This document shows, one piece after another, positions 7,271 through 14,756 of a stretch of 30,838 nt of DNA; the first letter of the stretch is position 1; each line of letters begins with the position of its first letter. This DNA is from an uncultured Campylobacter sp. (GTDB taxonomy: Bacteria > Campylobacterota > Campylobacteria > Campylobacterales > Campylobacteraceae): assembly GCF_937973075.1 (NCBI RefSeq), contig NZ_CALBWL010000033.1, positions 1-30,838 of the forward strand, read 5' to 3'. Below the pieces are notes generated by a model. That model was not told the DNA's origin. It saw only the letters and a program-made list of their open reading frames with translations, and searched no databases. The position numbers and the translations under genes are program-made.

Positions 7271-9063
7271 TACTCGTCTCCTTGAGTGTTATCTTTAATA
7301 TATTTCGTAAAATCACTTCCGCCCATAGCAAAAGCTAGCGTTACATAAGCGCTCTTAACCCGCTTTTGAGATAAAAACGCACTTGGTAAAATTCCAATCA
7401 AAATATCGCGCATGATTTCTATATTAGCACTTCTTTTTCCTCGCGATACATTGGAGAGTTTTTTGTTAGTTTCATCGCACTTGATCCAAATCCATTCTAA
7501 AAGCTCTTTCGTAATTACTCCGGCATTATTCAGCCATTTTTCGAATGAACTATTTTTGCTAATAGCAAATTGGCGATTTATCAACCCTGCAGACATCATT
7601 CCTAGCAAATATGCACTCTGCAATACTTCATTATCTTTTAGAAATTCGCTATTTTTCAAAATCGAGCTTATTAGCTCTTTTTTATCGCTTAAGCCTTGCA
7701 AATTAACCTCCCTTGCAAATGATATTTTTTCATTTAAAGCACCTATTTCATTAAAGAAATTTTGATATTTTTCGATACTTTTTATACTTCTATTTTGATA
7801 TGTCTTAACGCAATTAAAATAAAATCCCCACTCTATTTTTGACGCATAACTAGAGTTAATATTGCCTTTATAAATCAAAGCAGCATATTTTTCCATCATA
7901 TCATCTAAATTCATCCTGTTTTGCGATAATAAAAAATTCATAATGTCGATGTTTTTAAGAAATAAATTTTGCATGTAAATAGTATCGTCTTGTTGATCTT
8001 TACTATCTTTTCGCCTAATCGCCCTAATGTTATATCTACCCATTAAATCGGAAATTTTAGAAATATAAGACGGCAATACATCATCTATTTGCAATAATAC
8101 ATTAACCGCAGCATTGCTTTTTTTATAAAATAAAATTGTATTTAGCACGGGCATATTTGCTTGCGCTTTAGCTACGGATTCCAACTCGTAATTAATACTT
8201 TCTTCGATATTTTGTATGCCTTGCAGATCTTTTTTCTTTTCGCTCGGATCTTTTAAAATTTCCACTATTTTTTCTAATAAATTTGTATCATTTACCATTA
8301 ACGTTGGTAAGACCGCCATTTTATCCCCGTAAAAATTAAAAGATAATTCCTTATCAATTGCCATAAAACCGTTTTTAACCAAATTTGCATTAGCACTATT
8401 TAGAGGTAGTAATCTAACTTTAATGTCTTGTAAAGCAGTCGGCAGCTCATTTACGGAACAAAACGCTAAATTCGCATCTCCACCGATACCCATACTATTT
8501 GTAAGCATATCATAACCATAAATTTTGGCAGTTTTACCATTATCGCTATCGCTTAAATGACTCGTAAAAATATTTTTGAAATACGCTGAAATCGGTCTAC
8601 TCTCCCAAGATAATGCAAAAAAAGTAGCCACTTTCATGCCTTTTTTCTTAGGCTCTTCTTGTAGAGTTGTAATTTCACTTAAAATATCATCAAAAAAGCT
8701 CTCGTTTAAGCTAGATAAATCCGTTAATATTTTATCATTTTTGATATCGTCAGGATTGAAGCAAGAGAGCATATTTTTTACGGCTTTTGAAATTCCTTTT
8801 ATAAATTTAGGAGTATCGTCTTTTACGGCTTTGCTAATGAATTGGACATTAGGGAACAAATTACCAGAATTCGCGCCTATGCCAAATCTACAAACTATTA
8901 AATCGTCTCTTGAAATATTGTTATTTACCGATATTTCTTTACTTTTAATATCACAAAGATAAATTTTAATAGCATCGTATTCGTAGCTCTTGTTGTTAAT
9001 TTTGGTTTTCTGTTTATCATAAATTTCGCCGATACTAGAAAAAATTTTAACTATATCGCCCAA
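7270..9063 (-). CDS. cas8b: Type I-B Cascade large subunit Cas8b (Csh1-like)
   Basis: Cas8b is the large Cascade subunit that reads the PAM and, in the type I-B family, recruits Cas3. The 597-aa protein is highly diverged, as is normal for Cas8. The call rests on its size, its position before a Csh2-like cas7 and a helical C-terminal part (residues about 475-580, including YLLGMMSAGLINRQ) of the Csh1 kind. The start is a TTG at 9063 with AAGGAT 7 nt upstream. Type I-B loci often make a separate Cas11 small subunit from an internal start in cas8b. Possible internal ATG codons here are M384, M389 and M390, none with an ideal site. The gene is preceded by its own promoter and is the most AT-rich of the operon. 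Confidence 0.9.
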   Translation of the reverse strand: MGDIVKIFSSIGEIYDKQKTKINNKSYEYDAIKIYLCDIKSKEISVNNNISRDDLIVCRFGIGANSGNLFPNVQFISKAVKDDTPKFIKGISKAVKNMLSCFNPDDIKNDKILTDLSSLNESFFDDILSEITTLQEEPKKKGMKVATFFALSWESRPISAYFKNIFTSHLSDSDNGKTAKIYGYDMLTNSMGIGGDANLAFCSVNELPTALQDIKVRLLPLNSANANLVKNGFMAIDKELSFNFYGDKMAVLPTLMVNDTNLLEKIVEILKDPSEKKKDLQGIQNIEESINYELESVAKAQANMPVLNTILFYKKSNAAVNVLLQIDDVLPSYISKISDLMGRYNIRAIRRKDSKDQQDDTIYMQNLFLKNIDIMNFLLSQNRMNLDDMMEKYAALIYKGNINSSYASKIEWGFYFNCVKTYQNRSIKSIEKYQNFFNEIGALNEKISFAREVNLQGLSDKKELISSILKNSEFLKDNEVLQSAYLLGMMSAGLINRQFAISKNSSFEKWLNNAGVITKELLEWIWIKCDETNKKLSNVSRGKRSANIEIMRDILIGILPSAFLSQKRVKSAYVTLAFAMGGSDFTKYIKDNTQGDE

Positions 9064-9090
9064 AATTTATCCTTTCTAAAATATACGTGA

Positions 9091-9120
9091 ATTATAACTA
9101 AATTTTAATTATATTGTCAA
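9091..9120 (-). promoter_or_regulatory. Consensus-like sigma-70 promoter for the cas8b-cas1 operon
   Basis: On the minus strand TTGACA (9115-9120) and TATAAT (9091-9096) are separated by 18 nt. Transcription would start near 9084, about 20 nt before the cas8b TTG. Both hexamers match the bacterial consensus exactly. Campylobacter sigma-70 promoters usually lack a conserved -35 box, so this one stands out. It separates cas6 from the remaining cas genes as a transcription unit. Confidence 0.75.
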
Positions 9121-9180
9121 TAGTTATTGTATTTTAAAAAAATAATTTGCCTTTTTTAGATTTTTATTATACAATCGATT

Positions 9181-9912
9181 TTAAAGCAAGCAATTATCCT
9201 TTTTAGGATTTGAAATTTGTACTTTAATAAGGTCTTGCTTTACAACCTCCAAAACCCCTACTCCATAGTTCATGCACCCACTTCCAGCACCCGTGCCAAG
9301 GATCAGATTGATTAGTTCTGCATTAGCTACAATTTTCCATCTTGCTTGCCACGCATATACCGGCTCGCGATTGTTGCCATAATAGAATTTCACAGACTCA
9401 CCCGGCTTTTGCCACAATAAATTTAACTCCATTTCGCCATCATATTTTCGCCCCGTAATCGTCTCAAATCGCTGTAAAATATTCGTCTTCATCATCTCTA
9501 AATGCCTGCTATCTTGCGGCTGCAAATAGACTTTATGCCCCAAAAGCCCGCTTACTGCGCACGCCACGTAGCCTTGCACAATAGCTTCGTTCTCACAAAT
9601 TTTATGATTTTTCGCTTCGACGGTAGTTTGCGTAAATAGAATTTCACCCAAGCTTAGCCCGTCTTTTAGCACTGCTAGCGCGATTTTACGTTCAAACTCC
9701 GGCTCACATGAAGCAAATCGCACGCGCAAGTCCTCCCCTAGCAAGATAAAATCAAACACCGTGCGTTTAAAAATTTTACCGCTTGATTCATGCCTGTATC
9801 CTACGTGCTCTGAAGCAGGCAGATAGCGATAAAGAAAGCCCTGAATCAGCTGCGAGAGAGATTTTGAGATTTTTAGATTTTTAGTTGGTAATTTTGCGTT
9901 GATGATTAGCAT
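9181..9912 (-). CDS. cas6: CRISPR pre-crRNA endoribonuclease Cas6
   Basis: Cas6 cuts the array transcript in each repeat, leaving the 8-nt 5' tag on each crRNA. I chose the ATG at 9912 (243 aa, MLIINAKLPTK) because AAGGAG lies 6 nt upstream; an upstream in-frame start at 9945 has no comparable site. The C-terminal glycine-rich loop GTGAGSGCMNYGVGVLEVV, at about residues 211-229, is the signature of the Cas6 RAMP fold. A histidine in the segment EHVGYRH near residues 35-40 is a candidate catalytic residue. Composition is like that of the chromosomal genes rather than cas8b-cas3. It is separated from cas8b by 117 nt containing a promoter, and may be read from the glyS side. Confidence 0.93.
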   Translation of the reverse strand: MLIINAKLPTKNLKISKSLSQLIQGFLYRYLPASEHVGYRHESSGKIFKRTVFDFILLGEDLRVRFASCEPEFERKIALAVLKDGLSLGEILFTQTTVEAKNHKICENEAIVQGYVACAVSGLLGHKVYLQPQDSRHLEMMKTNILQRFETITGRKYDGEMELNLLWQKPGESVKFYYGNNREPVYAWQARWKIVANAELINLILGTGAGSGCMNYGVGVLEVVKQDLIKVQISNPKKDNCLL

Positions 9913-9938
9913 TTGCGCTCCTTTGCGCGGTAAAATTC

Positions 9939-9966
9939 TGCCCAAGATTCGTGCAAACCTTGGGCA
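9939..9966 (-). terminator. Hairpin between glyS and cas6
   Basis: The arms TGCCCAAG and CTTGGGCA (8 bp) enclose a 12-nt loop about 20 nt after the glyS stop. Only a short, interrupted T-run follows in the minus direction, so termination may be weak. Read-through would supply cas6 expression, since no separate cas6 promoter is obvious. Confidence 0.4.
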
Positions 9967-9984
9967 AATGAGCTCTAAGCGGAA

Positions 9985-12012
9985 TTAAAATCCTATCTCT
10001 TTGATATCGGCAAATTGTAAAAACGCGCGATAAATTTGCCCGATATTTGCGATACGATTTGCGCGTATCTTGACATCCTGGACGTTTATCATTACGTTAT
10101 CAAAAAAATCATCAATCACGCCTTTAAGCCCAAATAGTGAGCGCAGATACCCACTCACGTCGTTTTCGTTGAGCTTAATCGCCCTGAACGCCGCATTTAG
10201 CGCACACTCAGCGTCGTGTTCGAATAGGTTTTCGTCCACCGCGCCTATTTTTTCGTCCTTGATGATATTGGCTAGGCGCTTAAAAGTCGCGAAATTTTCC
10301 CCGAAATCCGCTGCTGCTGCGATCTCGCCTAGCGCCTTTATGGCCTTACTTAGTAGTAATAGATCGTTTTCGCCGCTTGCGATGCACGCCTTGATCACGG
10401 ACGGATTTATCTCGTCAAAAATTCCATATAATCTATCTTTCATAAAATCCAGCAGCTTAGAAATGTCAAATTTCTTATAATTTGGCGCCAGCTTTTGTGC
10501 CAGTGCATTCGCATCAAAGCTCAATCTTTGATTTAGTAAAATTTTAATTAGCCCAGTAGCTGCGCGGCGAAGCGCATACGGATCTTTATTGCCGCTTGGA
10601 ACTTTATTGATGCTAAAAAGCCCCAGGAGTGTTTCAAATTTCATCGCCACAGCGATTACGCTACTAAATACACCGCTTGGCAGCTCACTATCCTCGCCGC
10701 TAGGCAGATATTGCTCGCGTATCGCGCGGCATACATGATCTGCCAGTCCAGCGTGTGCGGCATAGTAACTACCCATAATGCCTTGAAGCTCGCTAAATTC
10801 GCCCACCATCGTGCTGCTAAGATCTGCTTTGCTAAACATTACGGCATTTTCTATGTCCTGCGCAAAATCCTTTTTGCCGATCTCCACCTCAATCTGCGTA
10901 GCATAATCTACGCTCAGTGCCCTTGCTACGGCTAGCTCGCGCACTTGCTTATCATAAACCGAGCCAAGGGCTTGCATATAGGAAATTTGCTTAAGTTTTT
11001 CAGGGCTAAATTCCGCTTGCAAATCGCTTTTCCAAAAAAACATAGCATCGCTTAGGCGCGCGCGTAAAACTTTTTCATTACCGCGTATCACCAGCTCGTC
11101 ATCATCGGTAATCGCATTACTAACGACAACGAAATGATTGCTTAAGTTTTTACCCTCGAAAACGGGGAAATAGCGCTGATTCTCCTTCATCGAAGTTATG
11201 ATGACCTCTTTTGGCACGCTTAAAAAATCTCGCTCAAAGCTGCCTAACAGCGCCGTCGGATACTCGGTGATCGCCGTTACTTCATCTAGCAACGCAGGAT
11301 CGACCTCGATCTTAAAACCATGCTTTTTCTCGAGCTTTGCAAACTCGCTTAGAATTTTATCTTTTCTTTTTTGCTCGCTTAAAATTACGCCGTTACGCTC
11401 CAGCAGTGCAAAATAATCTGCGGCGTCTTTAAATTTAATCGCTTCGTAACCAAATTTTCGGTGCGGAAAAAATGCAGCTGCGCTTCGCACGCCATAAATT
11501 TCAAAATCTACGTTTTCTCCGCCCAAAACGCAGGCTATGCTTCTTATCGGACGGATAAACTCAAACTCACCGCTACCCCAGCGCATCGCGCGTCCAAAAT
11601 TTAGTGATCGTAAAAACTCCTCTATCATTTCGCCTAGAATTTCGCGGCTATCTCGCCCCTTTTGCACCGCAGCGTGGTAGAGCACCTCTTTGCCGCCTAT
11701 CTGCCGAAATTCTAGCTCGCTTTCGCTTATGCCGCATTTTTTAGCAAAACTTAGCGCTGCAGGGCTCCACGCGCCGTCTTTGAGCGCGACGGACTTTGGT
11801 GCGCCTGTGTTTACGATCTGCGCATCATCGCCACGTTGCGGAAAATCCTCGTGAAATAGCACAAATCTACGCGGGCTAAATTCGAAGCGAAAGTCGCTAT
11901 TTATGCGGTTAGCCTCAAGCACCGCGCGCCATTTTGGCGCGATATTCGCACGCTCTTTTAAAAACGGGATCGCAGGCAGCTCCTCGACCCCAATCTCAAT
12001 GAGTAGTTCCAT
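9985..12012 (-). CDS. glyS: Glycine--tRNA ligase beta subunit
   Basis: This is the beta subunit of the alpha2-beta2 glycyl-tRNA synthetase, which charges tRNA-Gly in the cytoplasm; the alpha subunit (glyQ) is not in the window. The 675-aa length is normal. The N-terminus MELLIEIGVEELPA matches the family's conserved opening. Further family blocks are visible at about residues 140-150 (FGRAMRWGSGEFEFIRPIRS) and around 275 (SMKENQRYFPVF). The C-terminal part is helical and tRNA-binding in this family. The ATG has AAGGAT 6 nt upstream inside the preceding small ORF, whose stop lies 17 nt into glyS, so translation may be coupled. Confidence 0.96.
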   Translation of the reverse strand: MELLIEIGVEELPAIPFLKERANIAPKWRAVLEANRINSDFRFEFSPRRFVLFHEDFPQRGDDAQIVNTGAPKSVALKDGAWSPAALSFAKKCGISESELEFRQIGGKEVLYHAAVQKGRDSREILGEMIEEFLRSLNFGRAMRWGSGEFEFIRPIRSIACVLGGENVDFEIYGVRSAAAFFPHRKFGYEAIKFKDAADYFALLERNGVILSEQKRKDKILSEFAKLEKKHGFKIEVDPALLDEVTAITEYPTALLGSFERDFLSVPKEVIITSMKENQRYFPVFEGKNLSNHFVVVSNAITDDDELVIRGNEKVLRARLSDAMFFWKSDLQAEFSPEKLKQISYMQALGSVYDKQVRELAVARALSVDYATQIEVEIGKKDFAQDIENAVMFSKADLSSTMVGEFSELQGIMGSYYAAHAGLADHVCRAIREQYLPSGEDSELPSGVFSSVIAVAMKFETLLGLFSINKVPSGNKDPYALRRAATGLIKILLNQRLSFDANALAQKLAPNYKKFDISKLLDFMKDRLYGIFDEINPSVIKACIASGENDLLLLSKAIKALGEIAAAADFGENFATFKRLANIIKDEKIGAVDENLFEHDAECALNAAFRAIKLNENDVSGYLRSLFGLKGVIDDFFDNVMINVQDVKIRANRIANIGQIYRAFLQFADIKEIGF

Positions 12013-12130
12013 CTTTATCCTTTTTTCGTTGATTTCGTTTTTCGTTTTTCTCCATCATTTCGCGGTTAAATCCTACGATCATAAATATCATAAAAAGCAC
12101 GAAAAGTGCGGTTATAACGGCGTGTATCAT
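11996..12130 (-). CDS. Small single-pass membrane protein, 44 aa, between nuclease and glyS
   Basis: The reading frame starts with an ATG that overlaps the nuclease stop codon as ATGA and ends 17 nt inside glyS. The product begins MIHAVITALFVLFMIFMIVG, a hydrophobic segment of about 19 residues, followed by a highly charged tail (MEKNEKRNQRKKDKD). This is the layout of a small membrane protein with a positively charged cytoplasmic end. The tight overlaps on both sides argue that it is translated in the operon. I do not recognise a family and assign no function. Confidence 0.6.
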   Translation of the reverse strand: MIHAVITALFVLFMIFMIVGFNREMMEKNEKRNQRKKDKDGTTH

Positions 12131-13488
12131 TCTACTATAAATTCCTTTTGCCCTTTATAAATCGTAAAATAGGCGTTTTCAAATTCTAAATTTTTGCCGT
12201 TTTGTACAGGAGCGCTTTTGCGAAAAATTCTAAACTCGCCCACGCCTTTTAGATCAATTATGCCGTCTTCAACATCGCCTTTGATCGTGCTTATCACATC
12301 TCCTGCGCGCAGCTGCCGCACTGATACGCTAGGCAAAACGTATGGCGCGATAGAGCCTACGTTGCCGCTTCTAGCTACGATCTCATAATCGTCGATCTCA
12401 AAGCTTTGTTTGTAAAATTTCGTCTTTTTTACTAGCAGATCGAGTTTATCGCCTAGCTGCAGCCCGCTGCCGCCATAGACAAAAACTCCGCTTCCATCTT
12501 GAGAAATCGCAAAGCCGTGGCGGTTTGTAAAGCTCACGACTGCGCCTTTTATCAGTACCGGCTCGCTTATAATGCGCCCGTAAAGCTCCTCTATCGTGAC
12601 GGTCTTTGCAGAGCTAGCGGTATTTTTAGCTAAAAATTCTTGCTTTTTCGGCATAGATTTTAAAGCGCCTTCGTTCGTCAGAATGAAGCTAATCGGGAAA
12701 TGATCGGAAGCGGTAGAGGATTTAGCAACCGCGAAGCTGTCCTTTTTATATCCCGGCTCGCTACTAAAAAAATCGTCGCTAAGCAAGATATGATCTAGCA
12801 CTGCGCCGCTTTCATGAGATTCACAAGAGCCAAAATGCTTTAACTGCGAGCAGGGATGTAGCGCCCACAAATCACTAAATCCGTCGCGCTCGATAAGCTC
12901 GTTTAGCAAAGAATTTCGCCCGAAATTCGTATTAAAATCTCCCGCTACGATAGCGCGTTGGTGCCCTTGCAAAACCTCGCGTAAAAAAGCGAAATTGCGC
13001 TTGCGCTCGCTTAGCGGATTGCGTGCAGAGAGCATATGCACGACATAAAAGCTAAAATCAGTGCCGCCAAGCGAAAAATCAGCGCGCAAAATATCTCTAG
13101 TTTTAAGCTCTGTCGGGCGGTAGGTTTTTTGAAATTTTATCGGTATGCGCGACATCACCGCCACGCCCGCAGGTGCAGTCTGTGCGCGCGAAAAAGCGTA
13201 GAATTTATAGCCCGCCTTCTGCGCAAGCGCTTTTAGCACGGCTTCGTTTTCGATCTCTTGCAGCCCCAAAATATCGGCATTAAGCGCGCTTATCTCGTCC
13301 GCTATCTCTTGCAGCTTGCGCTCGTATTTTTGCTCGCTCCATGAGCCGCGCCCAATCTCAAAATCCGCGTACTCCGTGCCGTCGTCCTTGCCATCGAATA
13401 AATTCTGTACGTTAAACGATGCTATTTTCAGATCCGCCGCACTCGCGCCGCAGAAAAACATCGCAAAAAGTAGCGCTAAAACTCGCAA
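12127..13488 (-). CDS. Exported endonuclease/exonuclease/phosphatase-family protein
   Basis: The protein belongs to the DNase I-like metal-dependent phosphoesterases. Residues 1-18 form a signal peptide (LLFAMFFCGASA), so it should act outside the cytoplasm. The catalytic set is visible: N26 in SFNVQNLF, E78/E80 in LQEIEN, H151, D184-N186 in GDFN, and D262-H263 in SDHFPI. Residues about 295-453 form a second beta-rich domain resembling OB-fold modules attached to secreted nucleases; this part is inference. Length is 453 aa. The start is a TTG at 13488 with AGGAG 6 nt upstream, inside the last codons of trmL. The substrate (DNA, RNA or another phosphoester) cannot be told from sequence alone. 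Confidence 0.85.
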   Translation of the reverse strand: MRVLALLFAMFFCGASAADLKIASFNVQNLFDGKDDGTEYADFEIGRGSWSEQKYERKLQEIADEISALNADILGLQEIENEAVLKALAQKAGYKFYAFSRAQTAPAGVAVMSRIPIKFQKTYRPTELKTRDILRADFSLGGTDFSFYVVHMLSARNPLSERKRNFAFLREVLQGHQRAIVAGDFNTNFGRNSLLNELIERDGFSDLWALHPCSQLKHFGSCESHESGAVLDHILLSDDFFSSEPGYKKDSFAVAKSSTASDHFPISFILTNEGALKSMPKKQEFLAKNTASSAKTVTIEELYGRIISEPVLIKGAVVSFTNRHGFAISQDGSGVFVYGGSGLQLGDKLDLLVKKTKFYKQSFEIDDYEIVARSGNVGSIAPYVLPSVSVRQLRAGDVISTIKGDVEDGIIDLKGVGEFRIFRKSAPVQNGKNLEFENAYFTIYKGQKEFIVE

Positions 13489-13964
13489 ACCGCGCTCCTA
13501 AAATCAAATTTATCGATGTTTTGGCGGATCGCTTCGTAGGTTACGATGCCCACGCTGGTGGCTAAATTTAAACTGCGCCCCGCCCCGCTCATCGGGATCG
13601 TGATGCAGTTTTCGCGGTTTGTGCGCATGATCTCAAGCGGCAGTCCGTGCCCCTCCGAGCCGAAAATCAAAAAATCGCCCGGCTTGAATTTCGCCTCGTA
13701 GTAGAGCTTGTTCGTCTTCGTCGTCGCAAAAAAGAAGCGCTGCTTAAATTTCTCGTTCGCCGCCATAAACTCGTCCCAACTTTCCCAAATTTTAAGATCC
13801 AAGCTCGCCCAGTAATCGAGCCCCGCGCGGCGCAGATGCTTATCGTCGATAACAAATCCTAGCGGCTTAATCAGATGCAAAGGGCACCTCGCATTGACGC
13901 ACATACGCCCGATGGAGCCTGTGTTTGTGTGGATCTGCGGATATACTAACACGATATTAAACAT
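13476..13964 (-). CDS. trmL: tRNA (cytidine(34)-2'-O)-methyltransferase TrmL
   Basis: TrmL is a SPOUT-class enzyme that 2'-O-methylates the wobble base of certain leucine tRNAs using S-adenosylmethionine. The 162-aa protein begins MFNIVLVYPQIHTNTGSIGR, the family's N-terminal motif. It carries the trefoil-knot segments FGSEGHGLP (101-109) and SLNLATSVGI (131-140). I chose the ATG at 13964: a longer frame adds 19 residues unlike the family and drawn from the repeat-rich sequence upstream. The ribosome site is weak, but an upstream frame ends across this ATG. The 3' end overlaps the nuclease start by 13 nt. Confidence 0.93.
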   Translation of the reverse strand: MFNIVLVYPQIHTNTGSIGRMCVNARCPLHLIKPLGFVIDDKHLRRAGLDYWASLDLKIWESWDEFMAANEKFKQRFFFATTKTNKLYYEAKFKPGDFLIFGSEGHGLPLEIMRTNRENCITIPMSGAGRSLNLATSVGIVTYEAIRQNIDKFDFRSAVCEF

Positions 13965-14310
13965 CAAAAACCGCCGATTTTGCACGGGCGAAATTCTGTG
14001 ATTTAAAATTCCACAAGGCAAAGTTTTGAGATTTAGAATTTTGCAAAGCTAAATTACGCGGCTTGGAATTTTGCGCAGTAAAGCCTTGTAAATTTGAATG
14101 GGCAAAATTCCGTATTTTGAAATTCTGCGAAATAAAATTTAGGTTCATGATTTTGCGACGCTGCAGTACGTCAGATTTTTTCTCACAGCGATACGGCTCT
14201 TGCGTTTTTCTGCGGTGCGGCGCGAGAACTGCCCCCATAGCACAGGACGCGCGATACGGCTCGCTAAATTTTGCGTTTAATACGACGCAGGCTGTGAGAT
14301 TTTGCGCCAA
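13957..14310 (-). pseudogene. Pentapeptide-like repeat ORF, probably the frameshifted second part of the ORF ending at 14264
   Basis: The C-terminal half is built of five-residue units with the pattern x-N-[FLS]-x-x (LNFIS, QNFKI, RNFAH, SNLQG, then QNSKP, RNLAL, QNSKS, QNFAL, WNFKS, QNFAR). This matches the spacing of pentapeptide-repeat proteins and comes from a 15-nt DNA repeat. The first part is not repetitive and the only start is a TTG without a convincing ribosome site. The stop overlaps the trmL ATG. I read it either as the shifted continuation of the upstream repeat ORF or as translation of non-coding repeats. No function assigned. Confidence 0.35.
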
Positions 14311-14611
14311 GATGTCCTAATCCGCAAAATTTCATCTCGCTGTAATGTGAGCCGTGAAATTCCGCCTCGCTGCTGTATGGTTCGTATAATTTCTCGCCGC
14401 AGCGATGCGATCTGCGAAATTCTCTCGATCCATAAAACTTCGCCTCGTGGATTTTCTCCGTGTGGCGGCACGACGGATGAAATTTTAATAGGTAAAATTC
14501 TGCGTCGTGAAATCCTACCGAGCTAAGCTTTTTGCTATGAAATCTTACGCCGTAAAAATTTAAATTTCGCTCGCCATAAAAGATAAAATTTCGCGCAGCA
14601 AAAATCACGGG
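13991..14611. repeat. Degenerate 15-nt tandem repeat with AAATT core
   Basis: On the plus strand AAATT-like cores start at 13991, 14006, 14021, 14036, 14051, 14066, then 14090, 14105, 14120, 14135, an almost perfect 15-nt register with one short slip. A second block has cores at 14299, 14327, 14357, 14387, 14417, 14450, 14480, 14494, 14509, 14539, 14554, 14585 and 14600, spaced by 15 or 30 with small drift. The best-preserved unit contains AAATTTCATCTCG (14328-14340). The middle part (14140-14298) is less regular but contains GCGATACGGCTC twice. Confidence 0.75.
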
Positions 14612-14707
14612 ATTTCGCCTGCGATCAAAGCAAAAAGCGCATTTTTGCAAAGACGCAGCATTCTTGCAAAACGCGTAAATTTCGTCGCGACGATAGAATT
14701 TTTTCAT
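14264..14707 (-). CDS. Hypothetical 147-aa protein with degenerate five-residue repeats
   Basis: The ATG at 14707 has a good site (AGGAGC about 8 nt upstream), which supports real translation. From about residue 40 the sequence falls into five-residue units with an aromatic or leucine at a fixed place (NLNFY, GVRFH, SKKLS, SVGFH, DAEFY, LLKFH, then EAKFY, SEAEF, SEMKF). The spacing recalls pentapeptide-repeat proteins, although the match to their consensus is loose. The repeats arise from AAATT-centred DNA units 15 nt apart. The frame ends where a second repeat frame (13957-14310) begins, suggesting a frameshift or slippage. It could also be a chance reading of a DNA repeat family. No function assigned. 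Confidence 0.4.
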   Translation of the reverse strand: MKKFYRRDEIYAFCKNAASLQKCAFCFDRRRNPVIFAARNFIFYGERNLNFYGVRFHSKKLSSVGFHDAEFYLLKFHPSCRHTEKIHEAKFYGSREFRRSHRCGEKLYEPYSSEAEFHGSHYSEMKFCGLGHLGAKSHSLRRIKRKI

Positions 14708-14756
14708 AAAACTAGCTCCTAAATAAAACGGCGATTTTACAGAAATCTCTCTAAAT

